DNA of 64,000 bases, from NCBI GenBank assembly GCA_029204225.1, contig CM055095.1:43675184-43739183 (forward strand). The letters run 5' to 3'. A program made the translations under genes and the position numbers. The stretch is from Diphasiastrum complanatum. Its lineage: Eukaryota; Streptophyta; Lycopodiopsida; Lycopodiales; Lycopodiaceae. The notes under the pieces are model-generated. The model had not been told where the DNA came from, made no database searches, and was given only the letters and a program-made list of their open reading frames with translations. This document shows, piece after piece, positions 1-10,695 of this stretch; positions within the stretch are counted from its first letter, which is position 1; each line of letters opens with the position of its first letter.

Positions 1-398
1 TTCCGTAGAACTTGATTTTACCTAAAATTTCGTAATTGTGAAAAATCAGTTTAATATCACATGTCTTGCATGCTTGATGGACATTAATGTAGTAAAATTA
101 AGAATCGAATAGTGAATCGAATTTTCGATTTTGATTGCTTAATAACTGACAGTGGTTTTTTACGAATTTTTAAGAAAACGTAAAAAAAAAAATTTAAAAA
201 TTAAAAATTAAAAGTGCGAAAACTCAAAATATTTAGTTTTTTCCAGTTTTTTTTTGAAATATCTATAAGATTGACTAAAAATAGGGATTTGACCATGCTG
301 GAGTCAATTTTAGTCAGTTTTTTTTGGTCAACTATACTTCACTATGAGTTAATCTGATATTAACTAAATTTAGTAATTTCCAGGATAGATATATCTAG
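1..398. other. AT-rich sequence, nothing recognised
   Basis: A/T-rich, with poly-A and poly-T runs. No coding region or repeat structure is visible. It may be the 5' part of the gypsy element that follows, but no LTR or primer site can be seen. Confidence 0.4.
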
Positions 399-940
399 AT
401 GGCCGAAGAAACTTCACATCAAGCTGCAAATCCAGGTGCGCCATCTTATATGGTGATGTGTCAATAGTTGAGTACGGCAATCAATGATATGTATAATCGT
501 AATCAGATGAGAGATCAGCAAATAGAGGTTCTGTTGAATCAAGTCAAATTGATGTCTTCACCCAATCTCGATTTTCAACCGGAGGTTTATGCGGGGGAGA
601 AGAAGGAGAAGTTCTACAAAGCTATGGCAAAATGGGGCCTTACAAAGATAAAGCCTTGCCATTAAGATAGCTGATCAAACGATAGTCGTCCGCGAGGAAT
701 GGTTGAAGATATACCTGTCAGTATTGCCGGAGTATAGTTCGTCATTACTTTTGTAGTAATGGACTTACCAGAAGCACCAAATGTCTACCAAGTCCTATTG
801 GAACACCCATGGTTATGAGTTGCGCAAGTGATTCATAACTGGGGTACCTGAAAAATCACTTTTGAAAATCGTGAACGTGCAGTCAAGGTTGATCTTGCAA
901 CTTGGACTATCAAACCAGTGGTTCAAAAAGAGGATGATGA
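399..940 (+). pseudogene. gypsy gag-end/aspartic protease remnant
   Basis: An ATG at 399 opens a frame stopped by TAG at 465. The frame continues from 468 to 665. From about 740 a retropepsin C-terminal pattern is readable (DLPEAPNVYQVLLEHPWL, then VAQVIHNWGT, then KITFENRERAVKVDLATW). It matches the hydrophobic end of plant gypsy proteases, where a conserved P-W-L is followed by H-x-W. In-frame TGA stops fall where Arg would be expected, which fits CGA to TGA decay by methyl-C deamination. The active-site D-T/S-G is not seen. Confidence 0.55.
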
Positions 941-1130
941 TTGATGATGATTCATCAACAACGGATCATAATTGTGACCGACCAGGAAAAAATTGGGAGT
1001 TCATTATGATTTTCAAACCGATACTGTCAAATGGAATGAAGCTCTTGCAACATTTGACTGTACAGCAGGATATATGTGTCAACAAGATAATCAATCAGAT
1101 CTGAGTGAGATTTTATTATTGGATTGAAGC

Positions 1131-1901
1131 TTGGATACACCGATTAGTTTTCCATTGAATGTGCTGAATGTAGCTTGGATATCAACGGAGCCTATACCAG
1201 ATCCGATTGAATATGAACTCATTCTTGTGAGTCATGCCTTGACTTATGATGACAATGCAGAGCTTACTGATGAACAGATTCTAAATCATATGGATCCGAC
1301 CAGATTTGGAGTATGTAATATTCTTGATGAACCAACAATAAAACCGCCAAAAGCAGTTATATTGAAGGAAGACAGGATCACAAGGTCAATGACGAAGAAA
1401 CAAGCCAAACAACATTATAATACGGTCCTGAAATGGGAAAATTCTCCTCAAAAGATTGAATCAAAGAATGTGCCACCCTTACTGGATAAAGACAAAGGAA
1501 AAGTCAAGGATGATTCTACAAGTCAGAGTTCTAGCAAGACATCATCGTCTAGGAAGACTTCACCTTCGAAGAAGAGTTTATCTTCTCAGAAGTCATCACC
1601 TCCACGATCAATTCCTGCTAAGAAGACTAAGCGAAGATCCAAGACAAGTCCTTTTGACAAAGAACAAGCAGATGAAGTTCAGCATGATATGCCCGAACAT
1701 TTCAAACGATATATATTGGATAATGTGGTTATCATGTTACCAAAAGCACATCGTGAACCCAAAGAACAAGTGCCCGAATCGAAAGATGTTTATGATGGCC
1801 TAGCTAGGACGCAGCCTATGAATCTTGCTGAACCAGGAGAACCAGAAAAGATTGTACAAGCTGGATCACAACTTAATCCTGAACAGTTTCAAGCATTCTG
1901 A
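1131..1901 (+). pseudogene. gypsy pol linker between protease and RT
   Basis: A 256-codon open frame between the protease remnant and RT, rich in Lys and Ser (about residues 110-185). It starts with an apparent TTG, so it is a segment of the polyprotein and not an independent gene. Just past its stop the other frames read LIKYQDCFAWTY, the usual lead-in to gypsy RT, which places it. No enzymatic motif is present. Confidence 0.55.
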
Positions 1902-2040
1902 TCGTTACTTATTAAGTATCAAGATTGTTTTGCATGGACTTATCAAAATCTCAAGGGTATTCCGACGTCAGTTATTGAACACACCATACTTTAATACCTG
2001 ATGTAGTTCCAAAGGTTACAAAGTTCTATCGTTGTAATCT

Positions 2041-2802
2041 AATGTTGCGGATCTAATAAAGAAAGAGCTTCAGAGACTGCTTGACGCCGATTTCATTTAT
2101 GAGATTGAGCATACAGAACGAGTTTCACCGATTGTCATTGTTTTTAAGAAGAATGGAAAATTGAGAATTTGTGTGAATCTCAAGGCCTTAAACAAAGTGA
2201 CGCGAAAGGATCACTTTCCGTTGCCTTTTACTGAAAGCATTTTGGACCGCCTTGCTGGAGCGGAAGCTTATAGTTTTCTGGATGGATTTAGTGGTTACAA
2301 CCAGGTCAAGATTGCACCTGTAGATCGTCATAAAATAGCTTTTGCAACAGAATGGGGCACCTATGCTTACAAAGTAATGTCGTTTGGACTCTGTAATGTA
2401 CCAAGTTCGTTCCAAAGAGTAATGCAATTTGCTCCTAAAGATTATCTACAAAAATTTCTTGAAATTTACTTGGATGACCTTGGAGTCCATAGCACAGATA
2501 TAGACCACCTGGATCGATTGGAGAAAGTATTTGAAAGATGTCGCAAGTATCAAATTTCCCTAAATCCAAAAAAATGCCAGATATGGGTTTCCCACGGAGT
2601 TGTGCTTGGGCATGTGATATCGAGACATGACATTGCCACATATTATTTTAAATCAAGGTTATTATGGAATTGCCACCGCCAACAACAATTCATGGAGTTT
2701 ATGTTTTTTATTATCATCTTTGCGGATTTAGCAAGACCTATATACAAACTGACTATTGTTCCTATTTGGACAGTAGAGGTGTTAGAAGCCTTTGAAAATT
2801 AA
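2041..2802 (+). pseudogene. Ty3/gypsy reverse transcriptase
   Basis: One open frame from 2041 carries the N-terminal RT block (VSPIVIVFKKNGKLRICV), then NLKALNKVT, the block FLDGFSGYNQVKIAP, the substrate-binding block YKVMSFGLCNVPSSFQRVM and the catalytic motif YLDD in IYLDDLGVHS. These are the ordered RT blocks of gypsy elements. The frame degrades after about 2640 (residues after GHVIS are unrelated) and stops at 2802. This is the only RT in the window whose Asp-Asp pair is intact, but the flanking protease and integrase are broken or absent. Confidence 0.85.
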
Positions 2803-2821
2803 AAAAAAAACATTAATTTCA

Positions 2822-3432
2822 GCACCGATACCGCGTTCTCCAGATTGGACGATTGAGTTTTCATGTTCACACTGATGCCTCAAAATATGCAATTGGATCA
2901 GTTTTGACGCAGCTAGGTGATTATAAGAAGGACTATCCAATACGATTTACAAGCAGACAACTTACAGATCCGGAGAAGATCTATTCAACAACAGAACGTG
3001 AAGCGTTAGCCATGATTTTTTCTGTACGGAAATTTCGTCATTACCTCATGGAAACGCACTTTGCATTTTATACGGATCACCAGCCGTTACTTTACTTGGT
3101 AAACAAGACGTGCAATATTGGACATATTGCAAGATGGTTACTGTTATTGACTGAATTTGACTTTCGAATTGTGGTTCGAAAAGGGAAGCAACATTATCTA
3201 GCTGATCACATTTCGCGAATTGAATATGCACAAGTTAATACTGAAGTGGATGATGAATTACCAGATGTTGTATTATTCTATGTAGAGGCAGTACCTGAGT
3301 GGGCAGCGAATATTGTTGAGTATCTGATGCTAGGACAACCGAATGACTCTTTGACAAAAGTACAGAAGAGGCAATTGATTCATAAGGCTCAACCTTATCA
3401 ATTGATTGCAGGACTTCATACTTGTTTACCAT
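2822..3432 (+). pseudogene. gypsy RNase H domain
   Basis: The frame reads PDWTIEFSC, then shifts to FHVHTDASKYAIGSVLTQ, YSTTEREALAMIFSVRKFRHYL, FYTDHQPLLYL, ARWLLLLTEFDF and ADHISRIE. TDAS, TERE and TDHQPL are the RNase H signatures of Ty3/gypsy pol, and ADHISR closes the domain. It ends at ...YQLIAG, where gypsy polyproteins normally run on into the integrase zinc finger; here the sequence is cut. A short A-rich gap with a frameshift separates it from RT. Confidence 0.8.
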
Positions 3433-3483
3433 GATAATCTCAGATCCAATGAGGCTAAATACTTCATTATGGAGATAAGTGTC

Positions 3484-4914
3484 TTAAGAAGATGATTCAC
3501 TTACTCTCATAAAGAGTTTACAATTTGCGTCAATACAAATTTTCAAACTATGAGTGAACAAATCACTTTTGCTCTTACATGACTCAAGAGCATACATTTG
3601 ATGAAATAACCATTTGCTTTCTAATTGATTTAAAATCAATTTCAACCTTTTAAGAACATCATCTATGTTCTCAAGAGAGACTTCATACTCAACTAGTATG
3701 GCTTTACTCCAATTTTGAGATGCAATGATCTCACTAAAGCAAATTGATTTATCAAATGACATAAGAGAAGTAAGTATGAGATGTATACCACATGAGATAT
3801 GCTCATCTTTCCCTTGAAATGTGAGCCACATGGAATCAACCTTATTTCTTGAGTTTCTTTTTGGAATCACAACTTGAGAAGGTCTCTCCTCCTCAATCCT
3901 TGGCACACTTGAACCTTGAGATGATTCTTTAAGATCCTCTTCATGGTGCTCCTTCTTGATGGAAATCCGAGACCTCCATGTCTCATAATGATCACAACAA
4001 TCATGACCATTCAATATCCACTTCCTATGATTATCAAGATTACTTATGCTAGAAACATAAGTCCAAAAATCACCACAACTTGGCATGATTTTTCCAATAT
4101 TGAAATCAAAAGGTATCTCCATCTCAATAAGGTTAACTACTTGCTTATGGATATAAGTGTCCACTTTGGATGCTTCACTTATTCTCATAAGAAGTTTACA
4201 ACTTGCCTTTAGGATTGAAAACATACAATTTTCATCTTTATGAATGAACACATCATTCATGATCTTATTGAAACCAAAAGATCCTACATTATGAAGATAT
4301 TTCCATTTCCTTGACTTCATAACTAATGTAAGCTTACAAGGAAAACATATTTTGCTATCTTTTAAGGCATCACACTCAACTAGTATTGCCTTAATCCACA
4401 TTTGAGATACAAAAATCTCTTCAAAGCAAAATGGTTCTTCATAAGTTGACATGAGAGCATAAATCAAACTATTTTCATTTTGTGATTGCTCCTTATTCTT
4501 GATTGATTTCTCTTGGATAATAACAATAAGTTTGAACTTGTCCAAAGTTCCAAGCAAAATACTTTCCAAGGACATAAAATAAATCCAAGTTACTTTCATG
4601 AAAGTGACATCTATCTTTGCATCTTGAACCAAACAATGCACTTCCAAATGAAAATTTTCAAAAGATTTGAAATGTGTTGTGATGAACTCTTGAAGACAAA
4701 TCTTACAAGTCCTTGTGAGACTCCAAGCCTCATTCACCTTTCCACAAAGAAAACACCTTTCCTTGGACTTGGACTTGTCCTTCTTGTATTTGCATTTTGA
4801 ACTTGAAGCTCCATCCTTCACCTCGGCCCCCTTGCTTTGGTTCTCCTTGGATGGACTGGTCTTCTTTTGTAGCATCTTGAGAAAAAATATCCTCCCTTGC
4901 CACAAAGGTTGCAC
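3484..4914 (-). CDS. 476-codon retroelement ORF with an internal duplication, function unknown
   Basis: Not a recognised family. The N-terminus is basic (residues 15-52, Lys/Ser-rich) with a Cys cluster (CFLCGK ... CKIC). The rest consists of two related halves. The first has LIYALMSTYEEPFCFEEI, SQMWIKAILVE and RISEASKVDTYIH. The second has LILTSLMSFDKSICFSEI, SQNWSKAILVE and RVSESSS, then a stop followed by DTYLH. So the frame once continued past 3484. A related block, in the same frame, sits inside the 815-codon copia ORF near 10330-10390 (NSEASQVDT). Near 4900 another frame gives CNLCGKGGYFF, like a copia gag zinc knuckle. The first Met is not reliable. It could be a decayed gag-side protein of this element; no function is claimed. 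Confidence 0.45.
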   Translation of the reverse strand: MQPLWQGRIFFLKMLQKKTSPSKENQSKGAEVKDGASSSKCKYKKDKSKSKERCFLCGKVNEAWSLTRTCKICLQEFITTHFKSFENFHLEVHCLVQDAKIDVTFMKVTWIYFMSLESILLGTLDKFKLIVIIQEKSIKNKEQSQNENSLIYALMSTYEEPFCFEEIFVSQMWIKAILVECDALKDSKICFPCKLTLVMKSRKWKYLHNVGSFGFNKIMNDVFIHKDENCMFSILKASCKLLMRISEASKVDTYIHKQVVNLIEMEIPFDFNIGKIMPSCGDFWTYVSSISNLDNHRKWILNGHDCCDHYETWRSRISIKKEHHEEDLKESSQGSSVPRIEEERPSQVVIPKRNSRNKVDSMWLTFQGKDEHISCGIHLILTSLMSFDKSICFSEIIASQNWSKAILVEYEVSLENIDDVLKRLKLILNQLESKWLFHQMYALESCKSKSDLFTHSLKICIDANCKLFMRVSESSS

Positions 4915-6608
4915 TTAGGATCCTTTCTTTCCTTCAATAGGATGCCACCTATTGATGCCATGTGAATAAAACCCTGTGATATGATTCTACAAATGTAATT
5001 TGTGACTTTAAAAAGACTACAACAATCTAGAAGGATCTACAAAAGATCTAACTCACAAACCTAAGAATCAATTTTCACACTAATGACTAGTCACTTGGAA
5101 ACTTTGCTTTGATCACTAAGACAAAAGCACACAATCTTTGAATCAAATCACAAAAGAAATCAGATCCAATCCCCTATTGGACTCATCAAATACCAATGAC
5201 TCTTTCTTTTGAAAATTGAAATGGATATGAAAAGATTTGACACCTAGATTTTTCTTTTCACTTGACTAGTTCTCTCAACACTTGAGATTCTTGAACAAAA
5301 GATGGATTTTGTTTCAAACACATGAAAATCAAACTTAATCACTTCTTTTGGACTCACTCTTGACCCAAATAATCTCACTCTTGAGATTTAGAATGAATTT
5401 GATTCGATTTGAAAACAAACTATACCACCAATTTTTCACAAAGCTTAAAAATTTAGACAACTAGAGATCCACAAAGATCTCAACCATGCATGAATACTCA
5501 AATATGGACTCCTCATTCTAGACATCCAATGGGATCACAAATTGACCCTCACACTCTCACAAAGAAAGTTGAATAGAACTAATTTGAGTTTCATACATAC
5601 TATGTCAATTTTTGCTCAACAAATTGAATTCAATCACTCCTATTGGATTCCACCAATTACTCTACCTTTTAAGACTTGGAATGAAATTCAAAATCAAAAG
5701 TTGTGATTTTTCTCACTAAGATATTGTGCTTCAAAGAGCTAATGCCACTTAGAAAGATTTGATCACCTAGGAGAATACAAATTCTCCACCAATAACAACA
5801 CAAAATGAGCTTCTAGATCTTGCCTTCTACAAAGGAAGGAACTCTTAGAAAATTGGATCTCTCTCTACACATTTGCCATAGACACCTTAATGACTCTTTT
5901 CAAACCTCACAAACACTCAAACAAATTGAGTAGGATTGAATAATGTGACTTGGATCTCAATCTCTTTTCTAGAACTTTCAATTGAAGCCAATCTATGTCA
6001 AATTCTACAAAAGATTTGCATAGATGCTCTATATGCACTAGAAACTCTCAAAGGTTTCACTTGGAGGACAGATCCAAGGATGTTTTCTAGCAAATTGATG
6101 CTTCTAAACTTGACCCTATCACTCTTGAACAAATCTAGAGTGATGGTACAATGGATTTCAACCTCTCACCTTGCATATCACTCCTTAATCTATGATTTTT
6201 AGCAAAATCTCTCTTAACTTCAACATACACTCAAAAAATTAGAGAAGATCAATTAATGCACATTTTTCAAGCTTCAATTTTAATTTTTTGGCTGATCTAA
6301 TCCAAGAACTAATCAAGGGATTAGATTCTCTATAGAAAATGCTTGATTTTGCACCAAAAATCACTCAAATTGGGTATGTGAGTCAAATTCTACAAATTTT
6401 TGAAATTTATCAGTCAAAACCAGGGCTGTACGGCCTCACACGTGTGAAAAGGGTTCCTACAGCCCACAACAAGATCTGGACGAAAAATTTTGAGAATAGC
6501 TATCAAATCCAACTCGCTACACAAAATTTGACTAGTTTCCAAAAAATTGCTAATTTTGGCTTTGATTTGGATTAACCCTATCAATTTCAACAAAACCTCT
6601 TGTACTAG
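4915..6608 (-). other. Internal non-coding region of the minus-strand retroelement
   Basis: A/T-rich; full of short TCACTC/CTTTTGGA-like words and frequent stops in all frames. It lies between the primer-binding site and the ORF and has no recognisable protein motif. A palindromic CACACGTGTG occurs at about 6437. Confidence 0.4.
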
Positions 6609-6621
6609 GCTCTGATACCAT
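6609..6621 (-). other. Primer-binding site (initiator Met-tRNA)
   Basis: The minus strand reads TGGTATCAGAGCC directly after an LTR end ...GCCACA. This is the complement of the plant initiator Met-tRNA 3' end and marks the start of the internal region of an LTR retrotransposon. Confidence 0.8.
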
Positions 6622-7591
6622 GTGGCAAAAGTACAAAAAGGACCAAGAGTGGATCCTAATCTGATCCTCAAGAGGGATTGGTTGTCAGATTACTTGATCT
6701 ATCAATCTACTTGAGATTAAGATCGATCTAGATCAATTCTAGACACAAAATTCTAACAAGAACAATCATTAATTGAAGGTAGGTGTACTTTCTGGTTTCA
6801 CACGTGTGAAACATTGTCTGAGTACGGACTCCAACCTGAAAATCAAGTACACATTCATAGAACCTCAAAACAATCAAAACAAATGTAGACAAATGGAGAG
6901 AATCACTCAAAATTGCTTCCAAAACCAAGATTGGTGTCTCACATTGATTATGGCCAAATGTGGCTCTATATATACAATAAGTGAGAGCTCGTGGTACTGA
7001 TCATCCCTATGATCCCACATGTGTGAAGGTGCTTTTTCATATGATGATTCATCAGGCAAAATTGACACTTGGACAAAACCTTCTATTTTGAGCACTTTTG
7101 GTCCATTTTCCTTCTATATGGAGATCTACTTGGAAATCTTCTAGAAGTCAAAATTCGCCTACTTCAGCTTATTCCACACATGTGAGCTGTCCTCTACACA
7201 TGGGATATGACACCTAACCAAAGGATGTGGCTCATGCAATCCATAGATTGATGTCATGTGTCATATGTCTAGAAAAGTAGTTTTTGGCCTTTTTAGCCAC
7301 TAGAACTTGAATTAAATCATATGTACAACCTATATGATTATGGTACATGACAAGTACACTATTTTAACACGTGGGAACAGGCTCCACACATGTGTAATCA
7401 TCCTATATACATGATTTTTGGCCTCTACCAAGCTTATTTTTGCATTTTTCACAATTAACCTAGGATTGATTTAGAATCAGATTAAATGTGGTGTTTTGGT
7501 ACCACACCTAGACCTTTAAATTATTCTCTAAATCCAATACAACTAACTGTGTTAGAAGCGCTACTTCAGAGTTAGTTGTTGGAAATCAACA
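6622..7591 (-). repeat. LTR of the minus-strand element (outer edge uncertain)
   Basis: The inner edge is set by the primer site: forward it begins TGTGGCAAAAG, so on the minus strand it ends ...CA. The outer edge is proposed at AATCAACA (7591) because it ends in CA, but no second LTR is available to confirm it. It contains several CACRTGTG palindromes and a GTACGGAC word, also found in the neighbouring copia LTR. Confidence 0.4.
6795..6812. repeat. 18-bp perfect palindrome around CACGTG
   Basis: GTTTCACACGTGTGAAAC is its own reverse complement and holds a G-box core. It is the best of a series of CACRTGTG palindromes in these retroelements. Confidence 0.85.
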
Positions 7592-7652
7592 ATATAATCT
7601 TAATTATGGATATTATTGTTGAGATGTATTGCTTATAAGTCATAGTGTCTAT

Positions 7653-8169
7653 TGTGAAAGATTCAACTAGTTTCATCACATTTTGCAATATTTTCATATT
7701 TGGCATATTGAGGCCAAAACTTGTTTTAGACTTAGAGGTTGACTTTTCAAAGTTCATTAGTCTAAATTTCATTTGAATAAACACTTTTTGAAAGTGTGGG
7801 AAAGATAGAATGCGAGTTTGAGTAGATTCAATTTGAATAAGTTGGGTACATTGAATCTAGACCCAAAATTGGTAGGGATAGCATTTTGGTGGAAAAGCCA
7901 AGTGGCCAAATAGGGTTTGGACCTACTATAAAAGGATGTAACTCGTGGAGAGAGTCATCTTCTCTCTTCTCTATCTCATTTCATGCTTATACATGGTTCT
8001 CTTGGGTTCTACTATCCATTGGTGCACTATCTTGGTGGTTGCTTGCAATTCTATGTGTAGAATGATCTATATTTGCTATGTTTGGATCCACACGTGTGAA
8101 ATACAGTAGCTTGTTAGTTTTGTACGGACAGCAACAGTATATAATCATTTCATTCAAGTTTGATCAAGT
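7653..8169 (+). repeat. 5' LTR, truncated
   Basis: Matches 10691 onward until GATCAAGT, where similarity stops. It has a TATA box (TATAAAAG at 7927-7934) and a CT-rich leader. The last ~130 bp of the LTR and the primer site are missing. Confidence 0.9.
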
Positions 8170-8247
8170 CTACATGGCCAATGATGGTGAGTGTGCAATC
8201 AAAGGGATTGGCACAATTCCTATTTCTCTCTCTACAAATAGCAATGT
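8170..8247 (+). pseudogene. copia protease remnant
   Basis: Reads MANDGECAIKGIGTIPISL, part of the copia protease C-terminal half. TGA then interrupts and the frame shifts into the next ORF. The short stretch that normally ends with a V-P-x-L-x-K-N-L-type motif is absent, so a small deletion lies near 8245. Confidence 0.6.
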
Positions 8248-10695
8248 GTGAGTCAAATACTAAGTAAGGGCCTCAAGGTGGAGTTTGATGGAAATGCTTG
8301 TTTGATCAAAAGGAAGGATGTCTTGATTGGAAAAGGTAAAAGGCAAGGGAAGTTGTTCAAACTTGATGCTTGTGTTATTGCTAACCAAGTTGGATGTGTT
8401 GCAAGGGAGCAAATTTCTATTCAAGAGGTTTGGCACAAAAGGATGGGACACCTCAACTTCAAGTCATTGGAGGTAATGGCAAGGAAGAAGGTTGTGATTG
8501 GTCTTCCAAGTTCGTTAAGTAATGACAAGCATGTTTGTGAGTCTTGTGCTTTGTCTAAGTCACATAGACTACCTTATACTAGATCTATTTCTAGATCTAC
8601 AAAGCCTTTTCAACTTGTACATTCGGATATTCATGGATTTACTACAATTAGCAATAGTGGAGCTAAGACGTATGTAACATTCATTGATGATTTTAGTAGA
8701 TTTTGTTGGATCTATCTACTAAAGAGCAAGGATGAAGTGTATGATGTCTTTGTCAAGTTCAAGAATGCAAGGGAGAACCAATTTTCCACAAAGATCAAGT
8801 GCTTGAGAGGTGACAATGGTGGCGAGTACATATCTAACAAGTTCAAGGCCTTTTGTGATGAGCATGGGATCAAGAGGGAGTATACAACATCAAGGACCCC
8901 ACAACAAAATGGAGTGGCTGAAAGGAAGAATAGGACTTTATGTGAAAGTGCTAAATCTATGAGGTTAAGTGCTAATCTTGACAAACCATTTTGGGATCAA
9001 GCTTTGTTGTGTGCCAATTTCTTGTGCAATAGGTGGCCGAGTGCTATTTTGGATGGAAGGACACCTTTTGAGATGCTATTCAAGAGGAGGCCGAGTGTCA
9101 ACTTTCTAAGAACCTTTGGATGCACATGCTATGTCAACATTACTCTTGATGATAGGACCGAGGAGGATCCATCTTCAAGAAGAGGTATTTTTGTTGGATA
9201 TAGTGAGGTGAGTAAAGCCTACAAGGTTTACATTCCTTCTACTAACAAAGTGATTGTTGGTAGAGATGTCATTTTTGATGAGGGAAACATTCCAAAGGTG
9301 TCTTCAAGCATGATTGATGGTAAAGTAGATGGATCTAACATTCTTGATGTTGATGAGAAGGATCCTACTTTGGATGGTGGTGATGATGAACCTTCATCAA
9401 GTCAAAAGCCAAGGAGAACATCAAGAGAAAGACAAGTACCTTCAAGGCTCACATATGATCAAAAGGGTAAGCAAGTAGTTTCTAGAAATTATGTTGCTTT
9501 CCTAACCTCTTTGGATGAGCCTACAAGTGTAGATCAAGCAAGGAAAGAAGAGGAGTGGATCCAACCAATGGATCTTGAGTATCGATCTCTTATGAAGAGC
9601 GGAACATCTTTTGGAGGATCTTCTTGTGTACATGGAGCTATGCAAGTGGATGGATGTTATCTTGCTGTAAAATCAAGTAATGGATCTGGAAAACAAATTT
9701 TCAATGACTTTGATGGTCAAGTTGAAGATCAAGAAGTTGATCTCAAAGGGCTTCAACTAGTCAAAAGGGAAGTTGGCAATTTGGAGCTAGTCAATAGCAT
9801 CAAAGGAGAGGTAATTGGAAAAGGAGTTATGGATCTGTTTTTACAACATATTGAAGACTCAAGTAAGGTCAAAGGAGCAGCAAGGAAGTGTTGTTCAAGT
9901 TTACTTTACTTGTTCTATCTCATATTTGAGCAGTTTCATGTGGATATGTGCAAATTATCAAGATATAGTAAAACTAGCTACATTGGTGAGCATTGTTTTG
10001 ATGTTGGATTTGTACTAGCATTCTTGGCTGATTTTTCTGATGTAAATGAAGCTATTGGAGGCTCATTATGTCACTCATTCATGGCCAAGTCATCAAGTGA
10101 TGATGGCATCTTATGGCAAGATGAAGATGGAGGCTCATTCATGGAGTATCATGGTGGATACAAGGCAACAAAGGACAAAGGAGGAGAAGGCATGCAAGCA
10201 AAAGTTGATCACTCACATTTATTGGTTGTTTGCTGTATTTTTCCAGAGAGTTCAGAGTTGGAAGCATGGTGGAATCATATCACTTACATTCTATTTGATT
10301 CTTTATGTTCTAGTCACATTTTTACATGTAAAATTGATGTAAGAAATAGTGAAGCATCCCAAGTGGACACTATTCTCTATATCAATTATGGTTGTTTCTA
10401 TTTTGAGCATTACATGATCATTGAAAGAAGGTCTATTCTTAGGAAGAAGATCATTCTTATGATGGATCAAAGTTCTATTGTCAAAAACTATGCTAGGAGC
10501 AAGCATATTGAGATACAATATCATTTTGTGAGGGAGCGAGTCATTGCAAAGGAGGTGGAGCTTCAACATGTGTCTTCAAGGAAATGTGTAGCTGATATCT
10601 TCACCAAAGCATTGGGAAAAGACTTGTTCATAAAGCATAGGACTTCACTTGTATTATCAAAGTCTATGCTAAAACTAGTTGAAGAGGGAGTGTGA
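8248..10695 (+). CDS. Chimeric copia polyprotein: integrase + captured segment + RNase H tail
   Basis: An uninterrupted frame of 815 codons; the apparent start is GTG, so it is a polyprotein segment. Residues 62-100 form the GAG-pre-integrase zinc finger (H63, H68, C97, C100). Residues 120-290 are the integrase core with D127, D189 and E225 all present. Residues 385-455 run through the linker to the first residues of RT (EEEWIQPMDLEYRSLM). About residues 456-735 (nt ~9613-10455) are unrelated to RT and include Cys-rich and hydrophobic stretches. The last ~80 residues (ARSKHIEIQYHFVRE, ADIFTKAL) are the usual copia RNase H end. The RT catalytic core is thus replaced without breaking the frame. 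The captured part shares NSEASQVDT, in frame, with the minus-strand ORF at 3484-4914. It cannot self-replicate, but the integrase looks intact. Confidence 0.85.
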   Translation: MSQILSKGLKVEFDGNACLIKRKDVLIGKGKRQGKLFKLDACVIANQVGCVAREQISIQEVWHKRMGHLNFKSLEVMARKKVVIGLPSSLSNDKHVCESCALSKSHRLPYTRSISRSTKPFQLVHSDIHGFTTISNSGAKTYVTFIDDFSRFCWIYLLKSKDEVYDVFVKFKNARENQFSTKIKCLRGDNGGEYISNKFKAFCDEHGIKREYTTSRTPQQNGVAERKNRTLCESAKSMRLSANLDKPFWDQALLCANFLCNRWPSAILDGRTPFEMLFKRRPSVNFLRTFGCTCYVNITLDDRTEEDPSSRRGIFVGYSEVSKAYKVYIPSTNKVIVGRDVIFDEGNIPKVSSSMIDGKVDGSNILDVDEKDPTLDGGDDEPSSSQKPRRTSRERQVPSRLTYDQKGKQVVSRNYVAFLTSLDEPTSVDQARKEEEWIQPMDLEYRSLMKSGTSFGGSSCVHGAMQVDGCYLAVKSSNGSGKQIFNDFDGQVEDQEVDLKGLQLVKREVGNLELVNSIKGEVIGKGVMDLFLQHIEDSSKVKGAARKCCSSLLYLFYLIFEQFHVDMCKLSRYSKTSYIGEHCFDVGFVLAFLADFSDVNEAIGGSLCHSFMAKSSSDDGILWQDEDGGSFMEYHGGYKATKDKGGEGMQAKVDHSHLLVVCCIFPESSELEAWWNHITYILFDSLCSSHIFTCKIDVRNSEASQVDTILYINYGCFYFEHYMIIERRSILRKKIILMMDQSSIVKNYARSKHIEIQYHFVRERVIAKEVELQHVSSRKCVADIFTKALGKDLFIKHRTSLVLSKSMLKLVEEGV

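Larger units (their letters stand above)
399..3432 (+). mobile_element. Decayed Ty3/gypsy retrotransposon (pol region)
   Basis: Pieces of one gypsy polyprotein lie in order on the plus strand: end of an aspartic protease, a charged linker, reverse transcriptase and RNase H. Protease before RT/RNase H with no integrase between them is gypsy order, not copia. Stops and frameshifts separate the pieces. Integrase and both LTRs are missing. The right end stops abruptly near 3430, where minus-strand sequence of another element begins, so one element has cut or interrupted the other. Confidence 0.8.
3431..7591 (-). mobile_element. Minus-strand LTR retroelement, truncated (LARD-like)
   Basis: Read on the minus strand: an LTR-like block (7591-6622), a 13-nt primer-binding site matching the plant initiator Met-tRNA 3' end (6621-6609), about 1.7 kb without good ORFs, a zinc-knuckle-like stretch near 4890 and a 476-codon ORF. 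No RT, RNase H or integrase is visible and the 3' LTR is missing, so it resembles a large non-coding derivative (LARD) that retained one ORF. The 3' side is broken at the gypsy junction near 3430. The outer LTR edge at 7591 is a guess. Confidence 0.5.

Noticed and set aside
8712-8984. Minus-strand ORF within the copia integrase
   Set aside because: Frame shadow of the conserved integrase reading frame.
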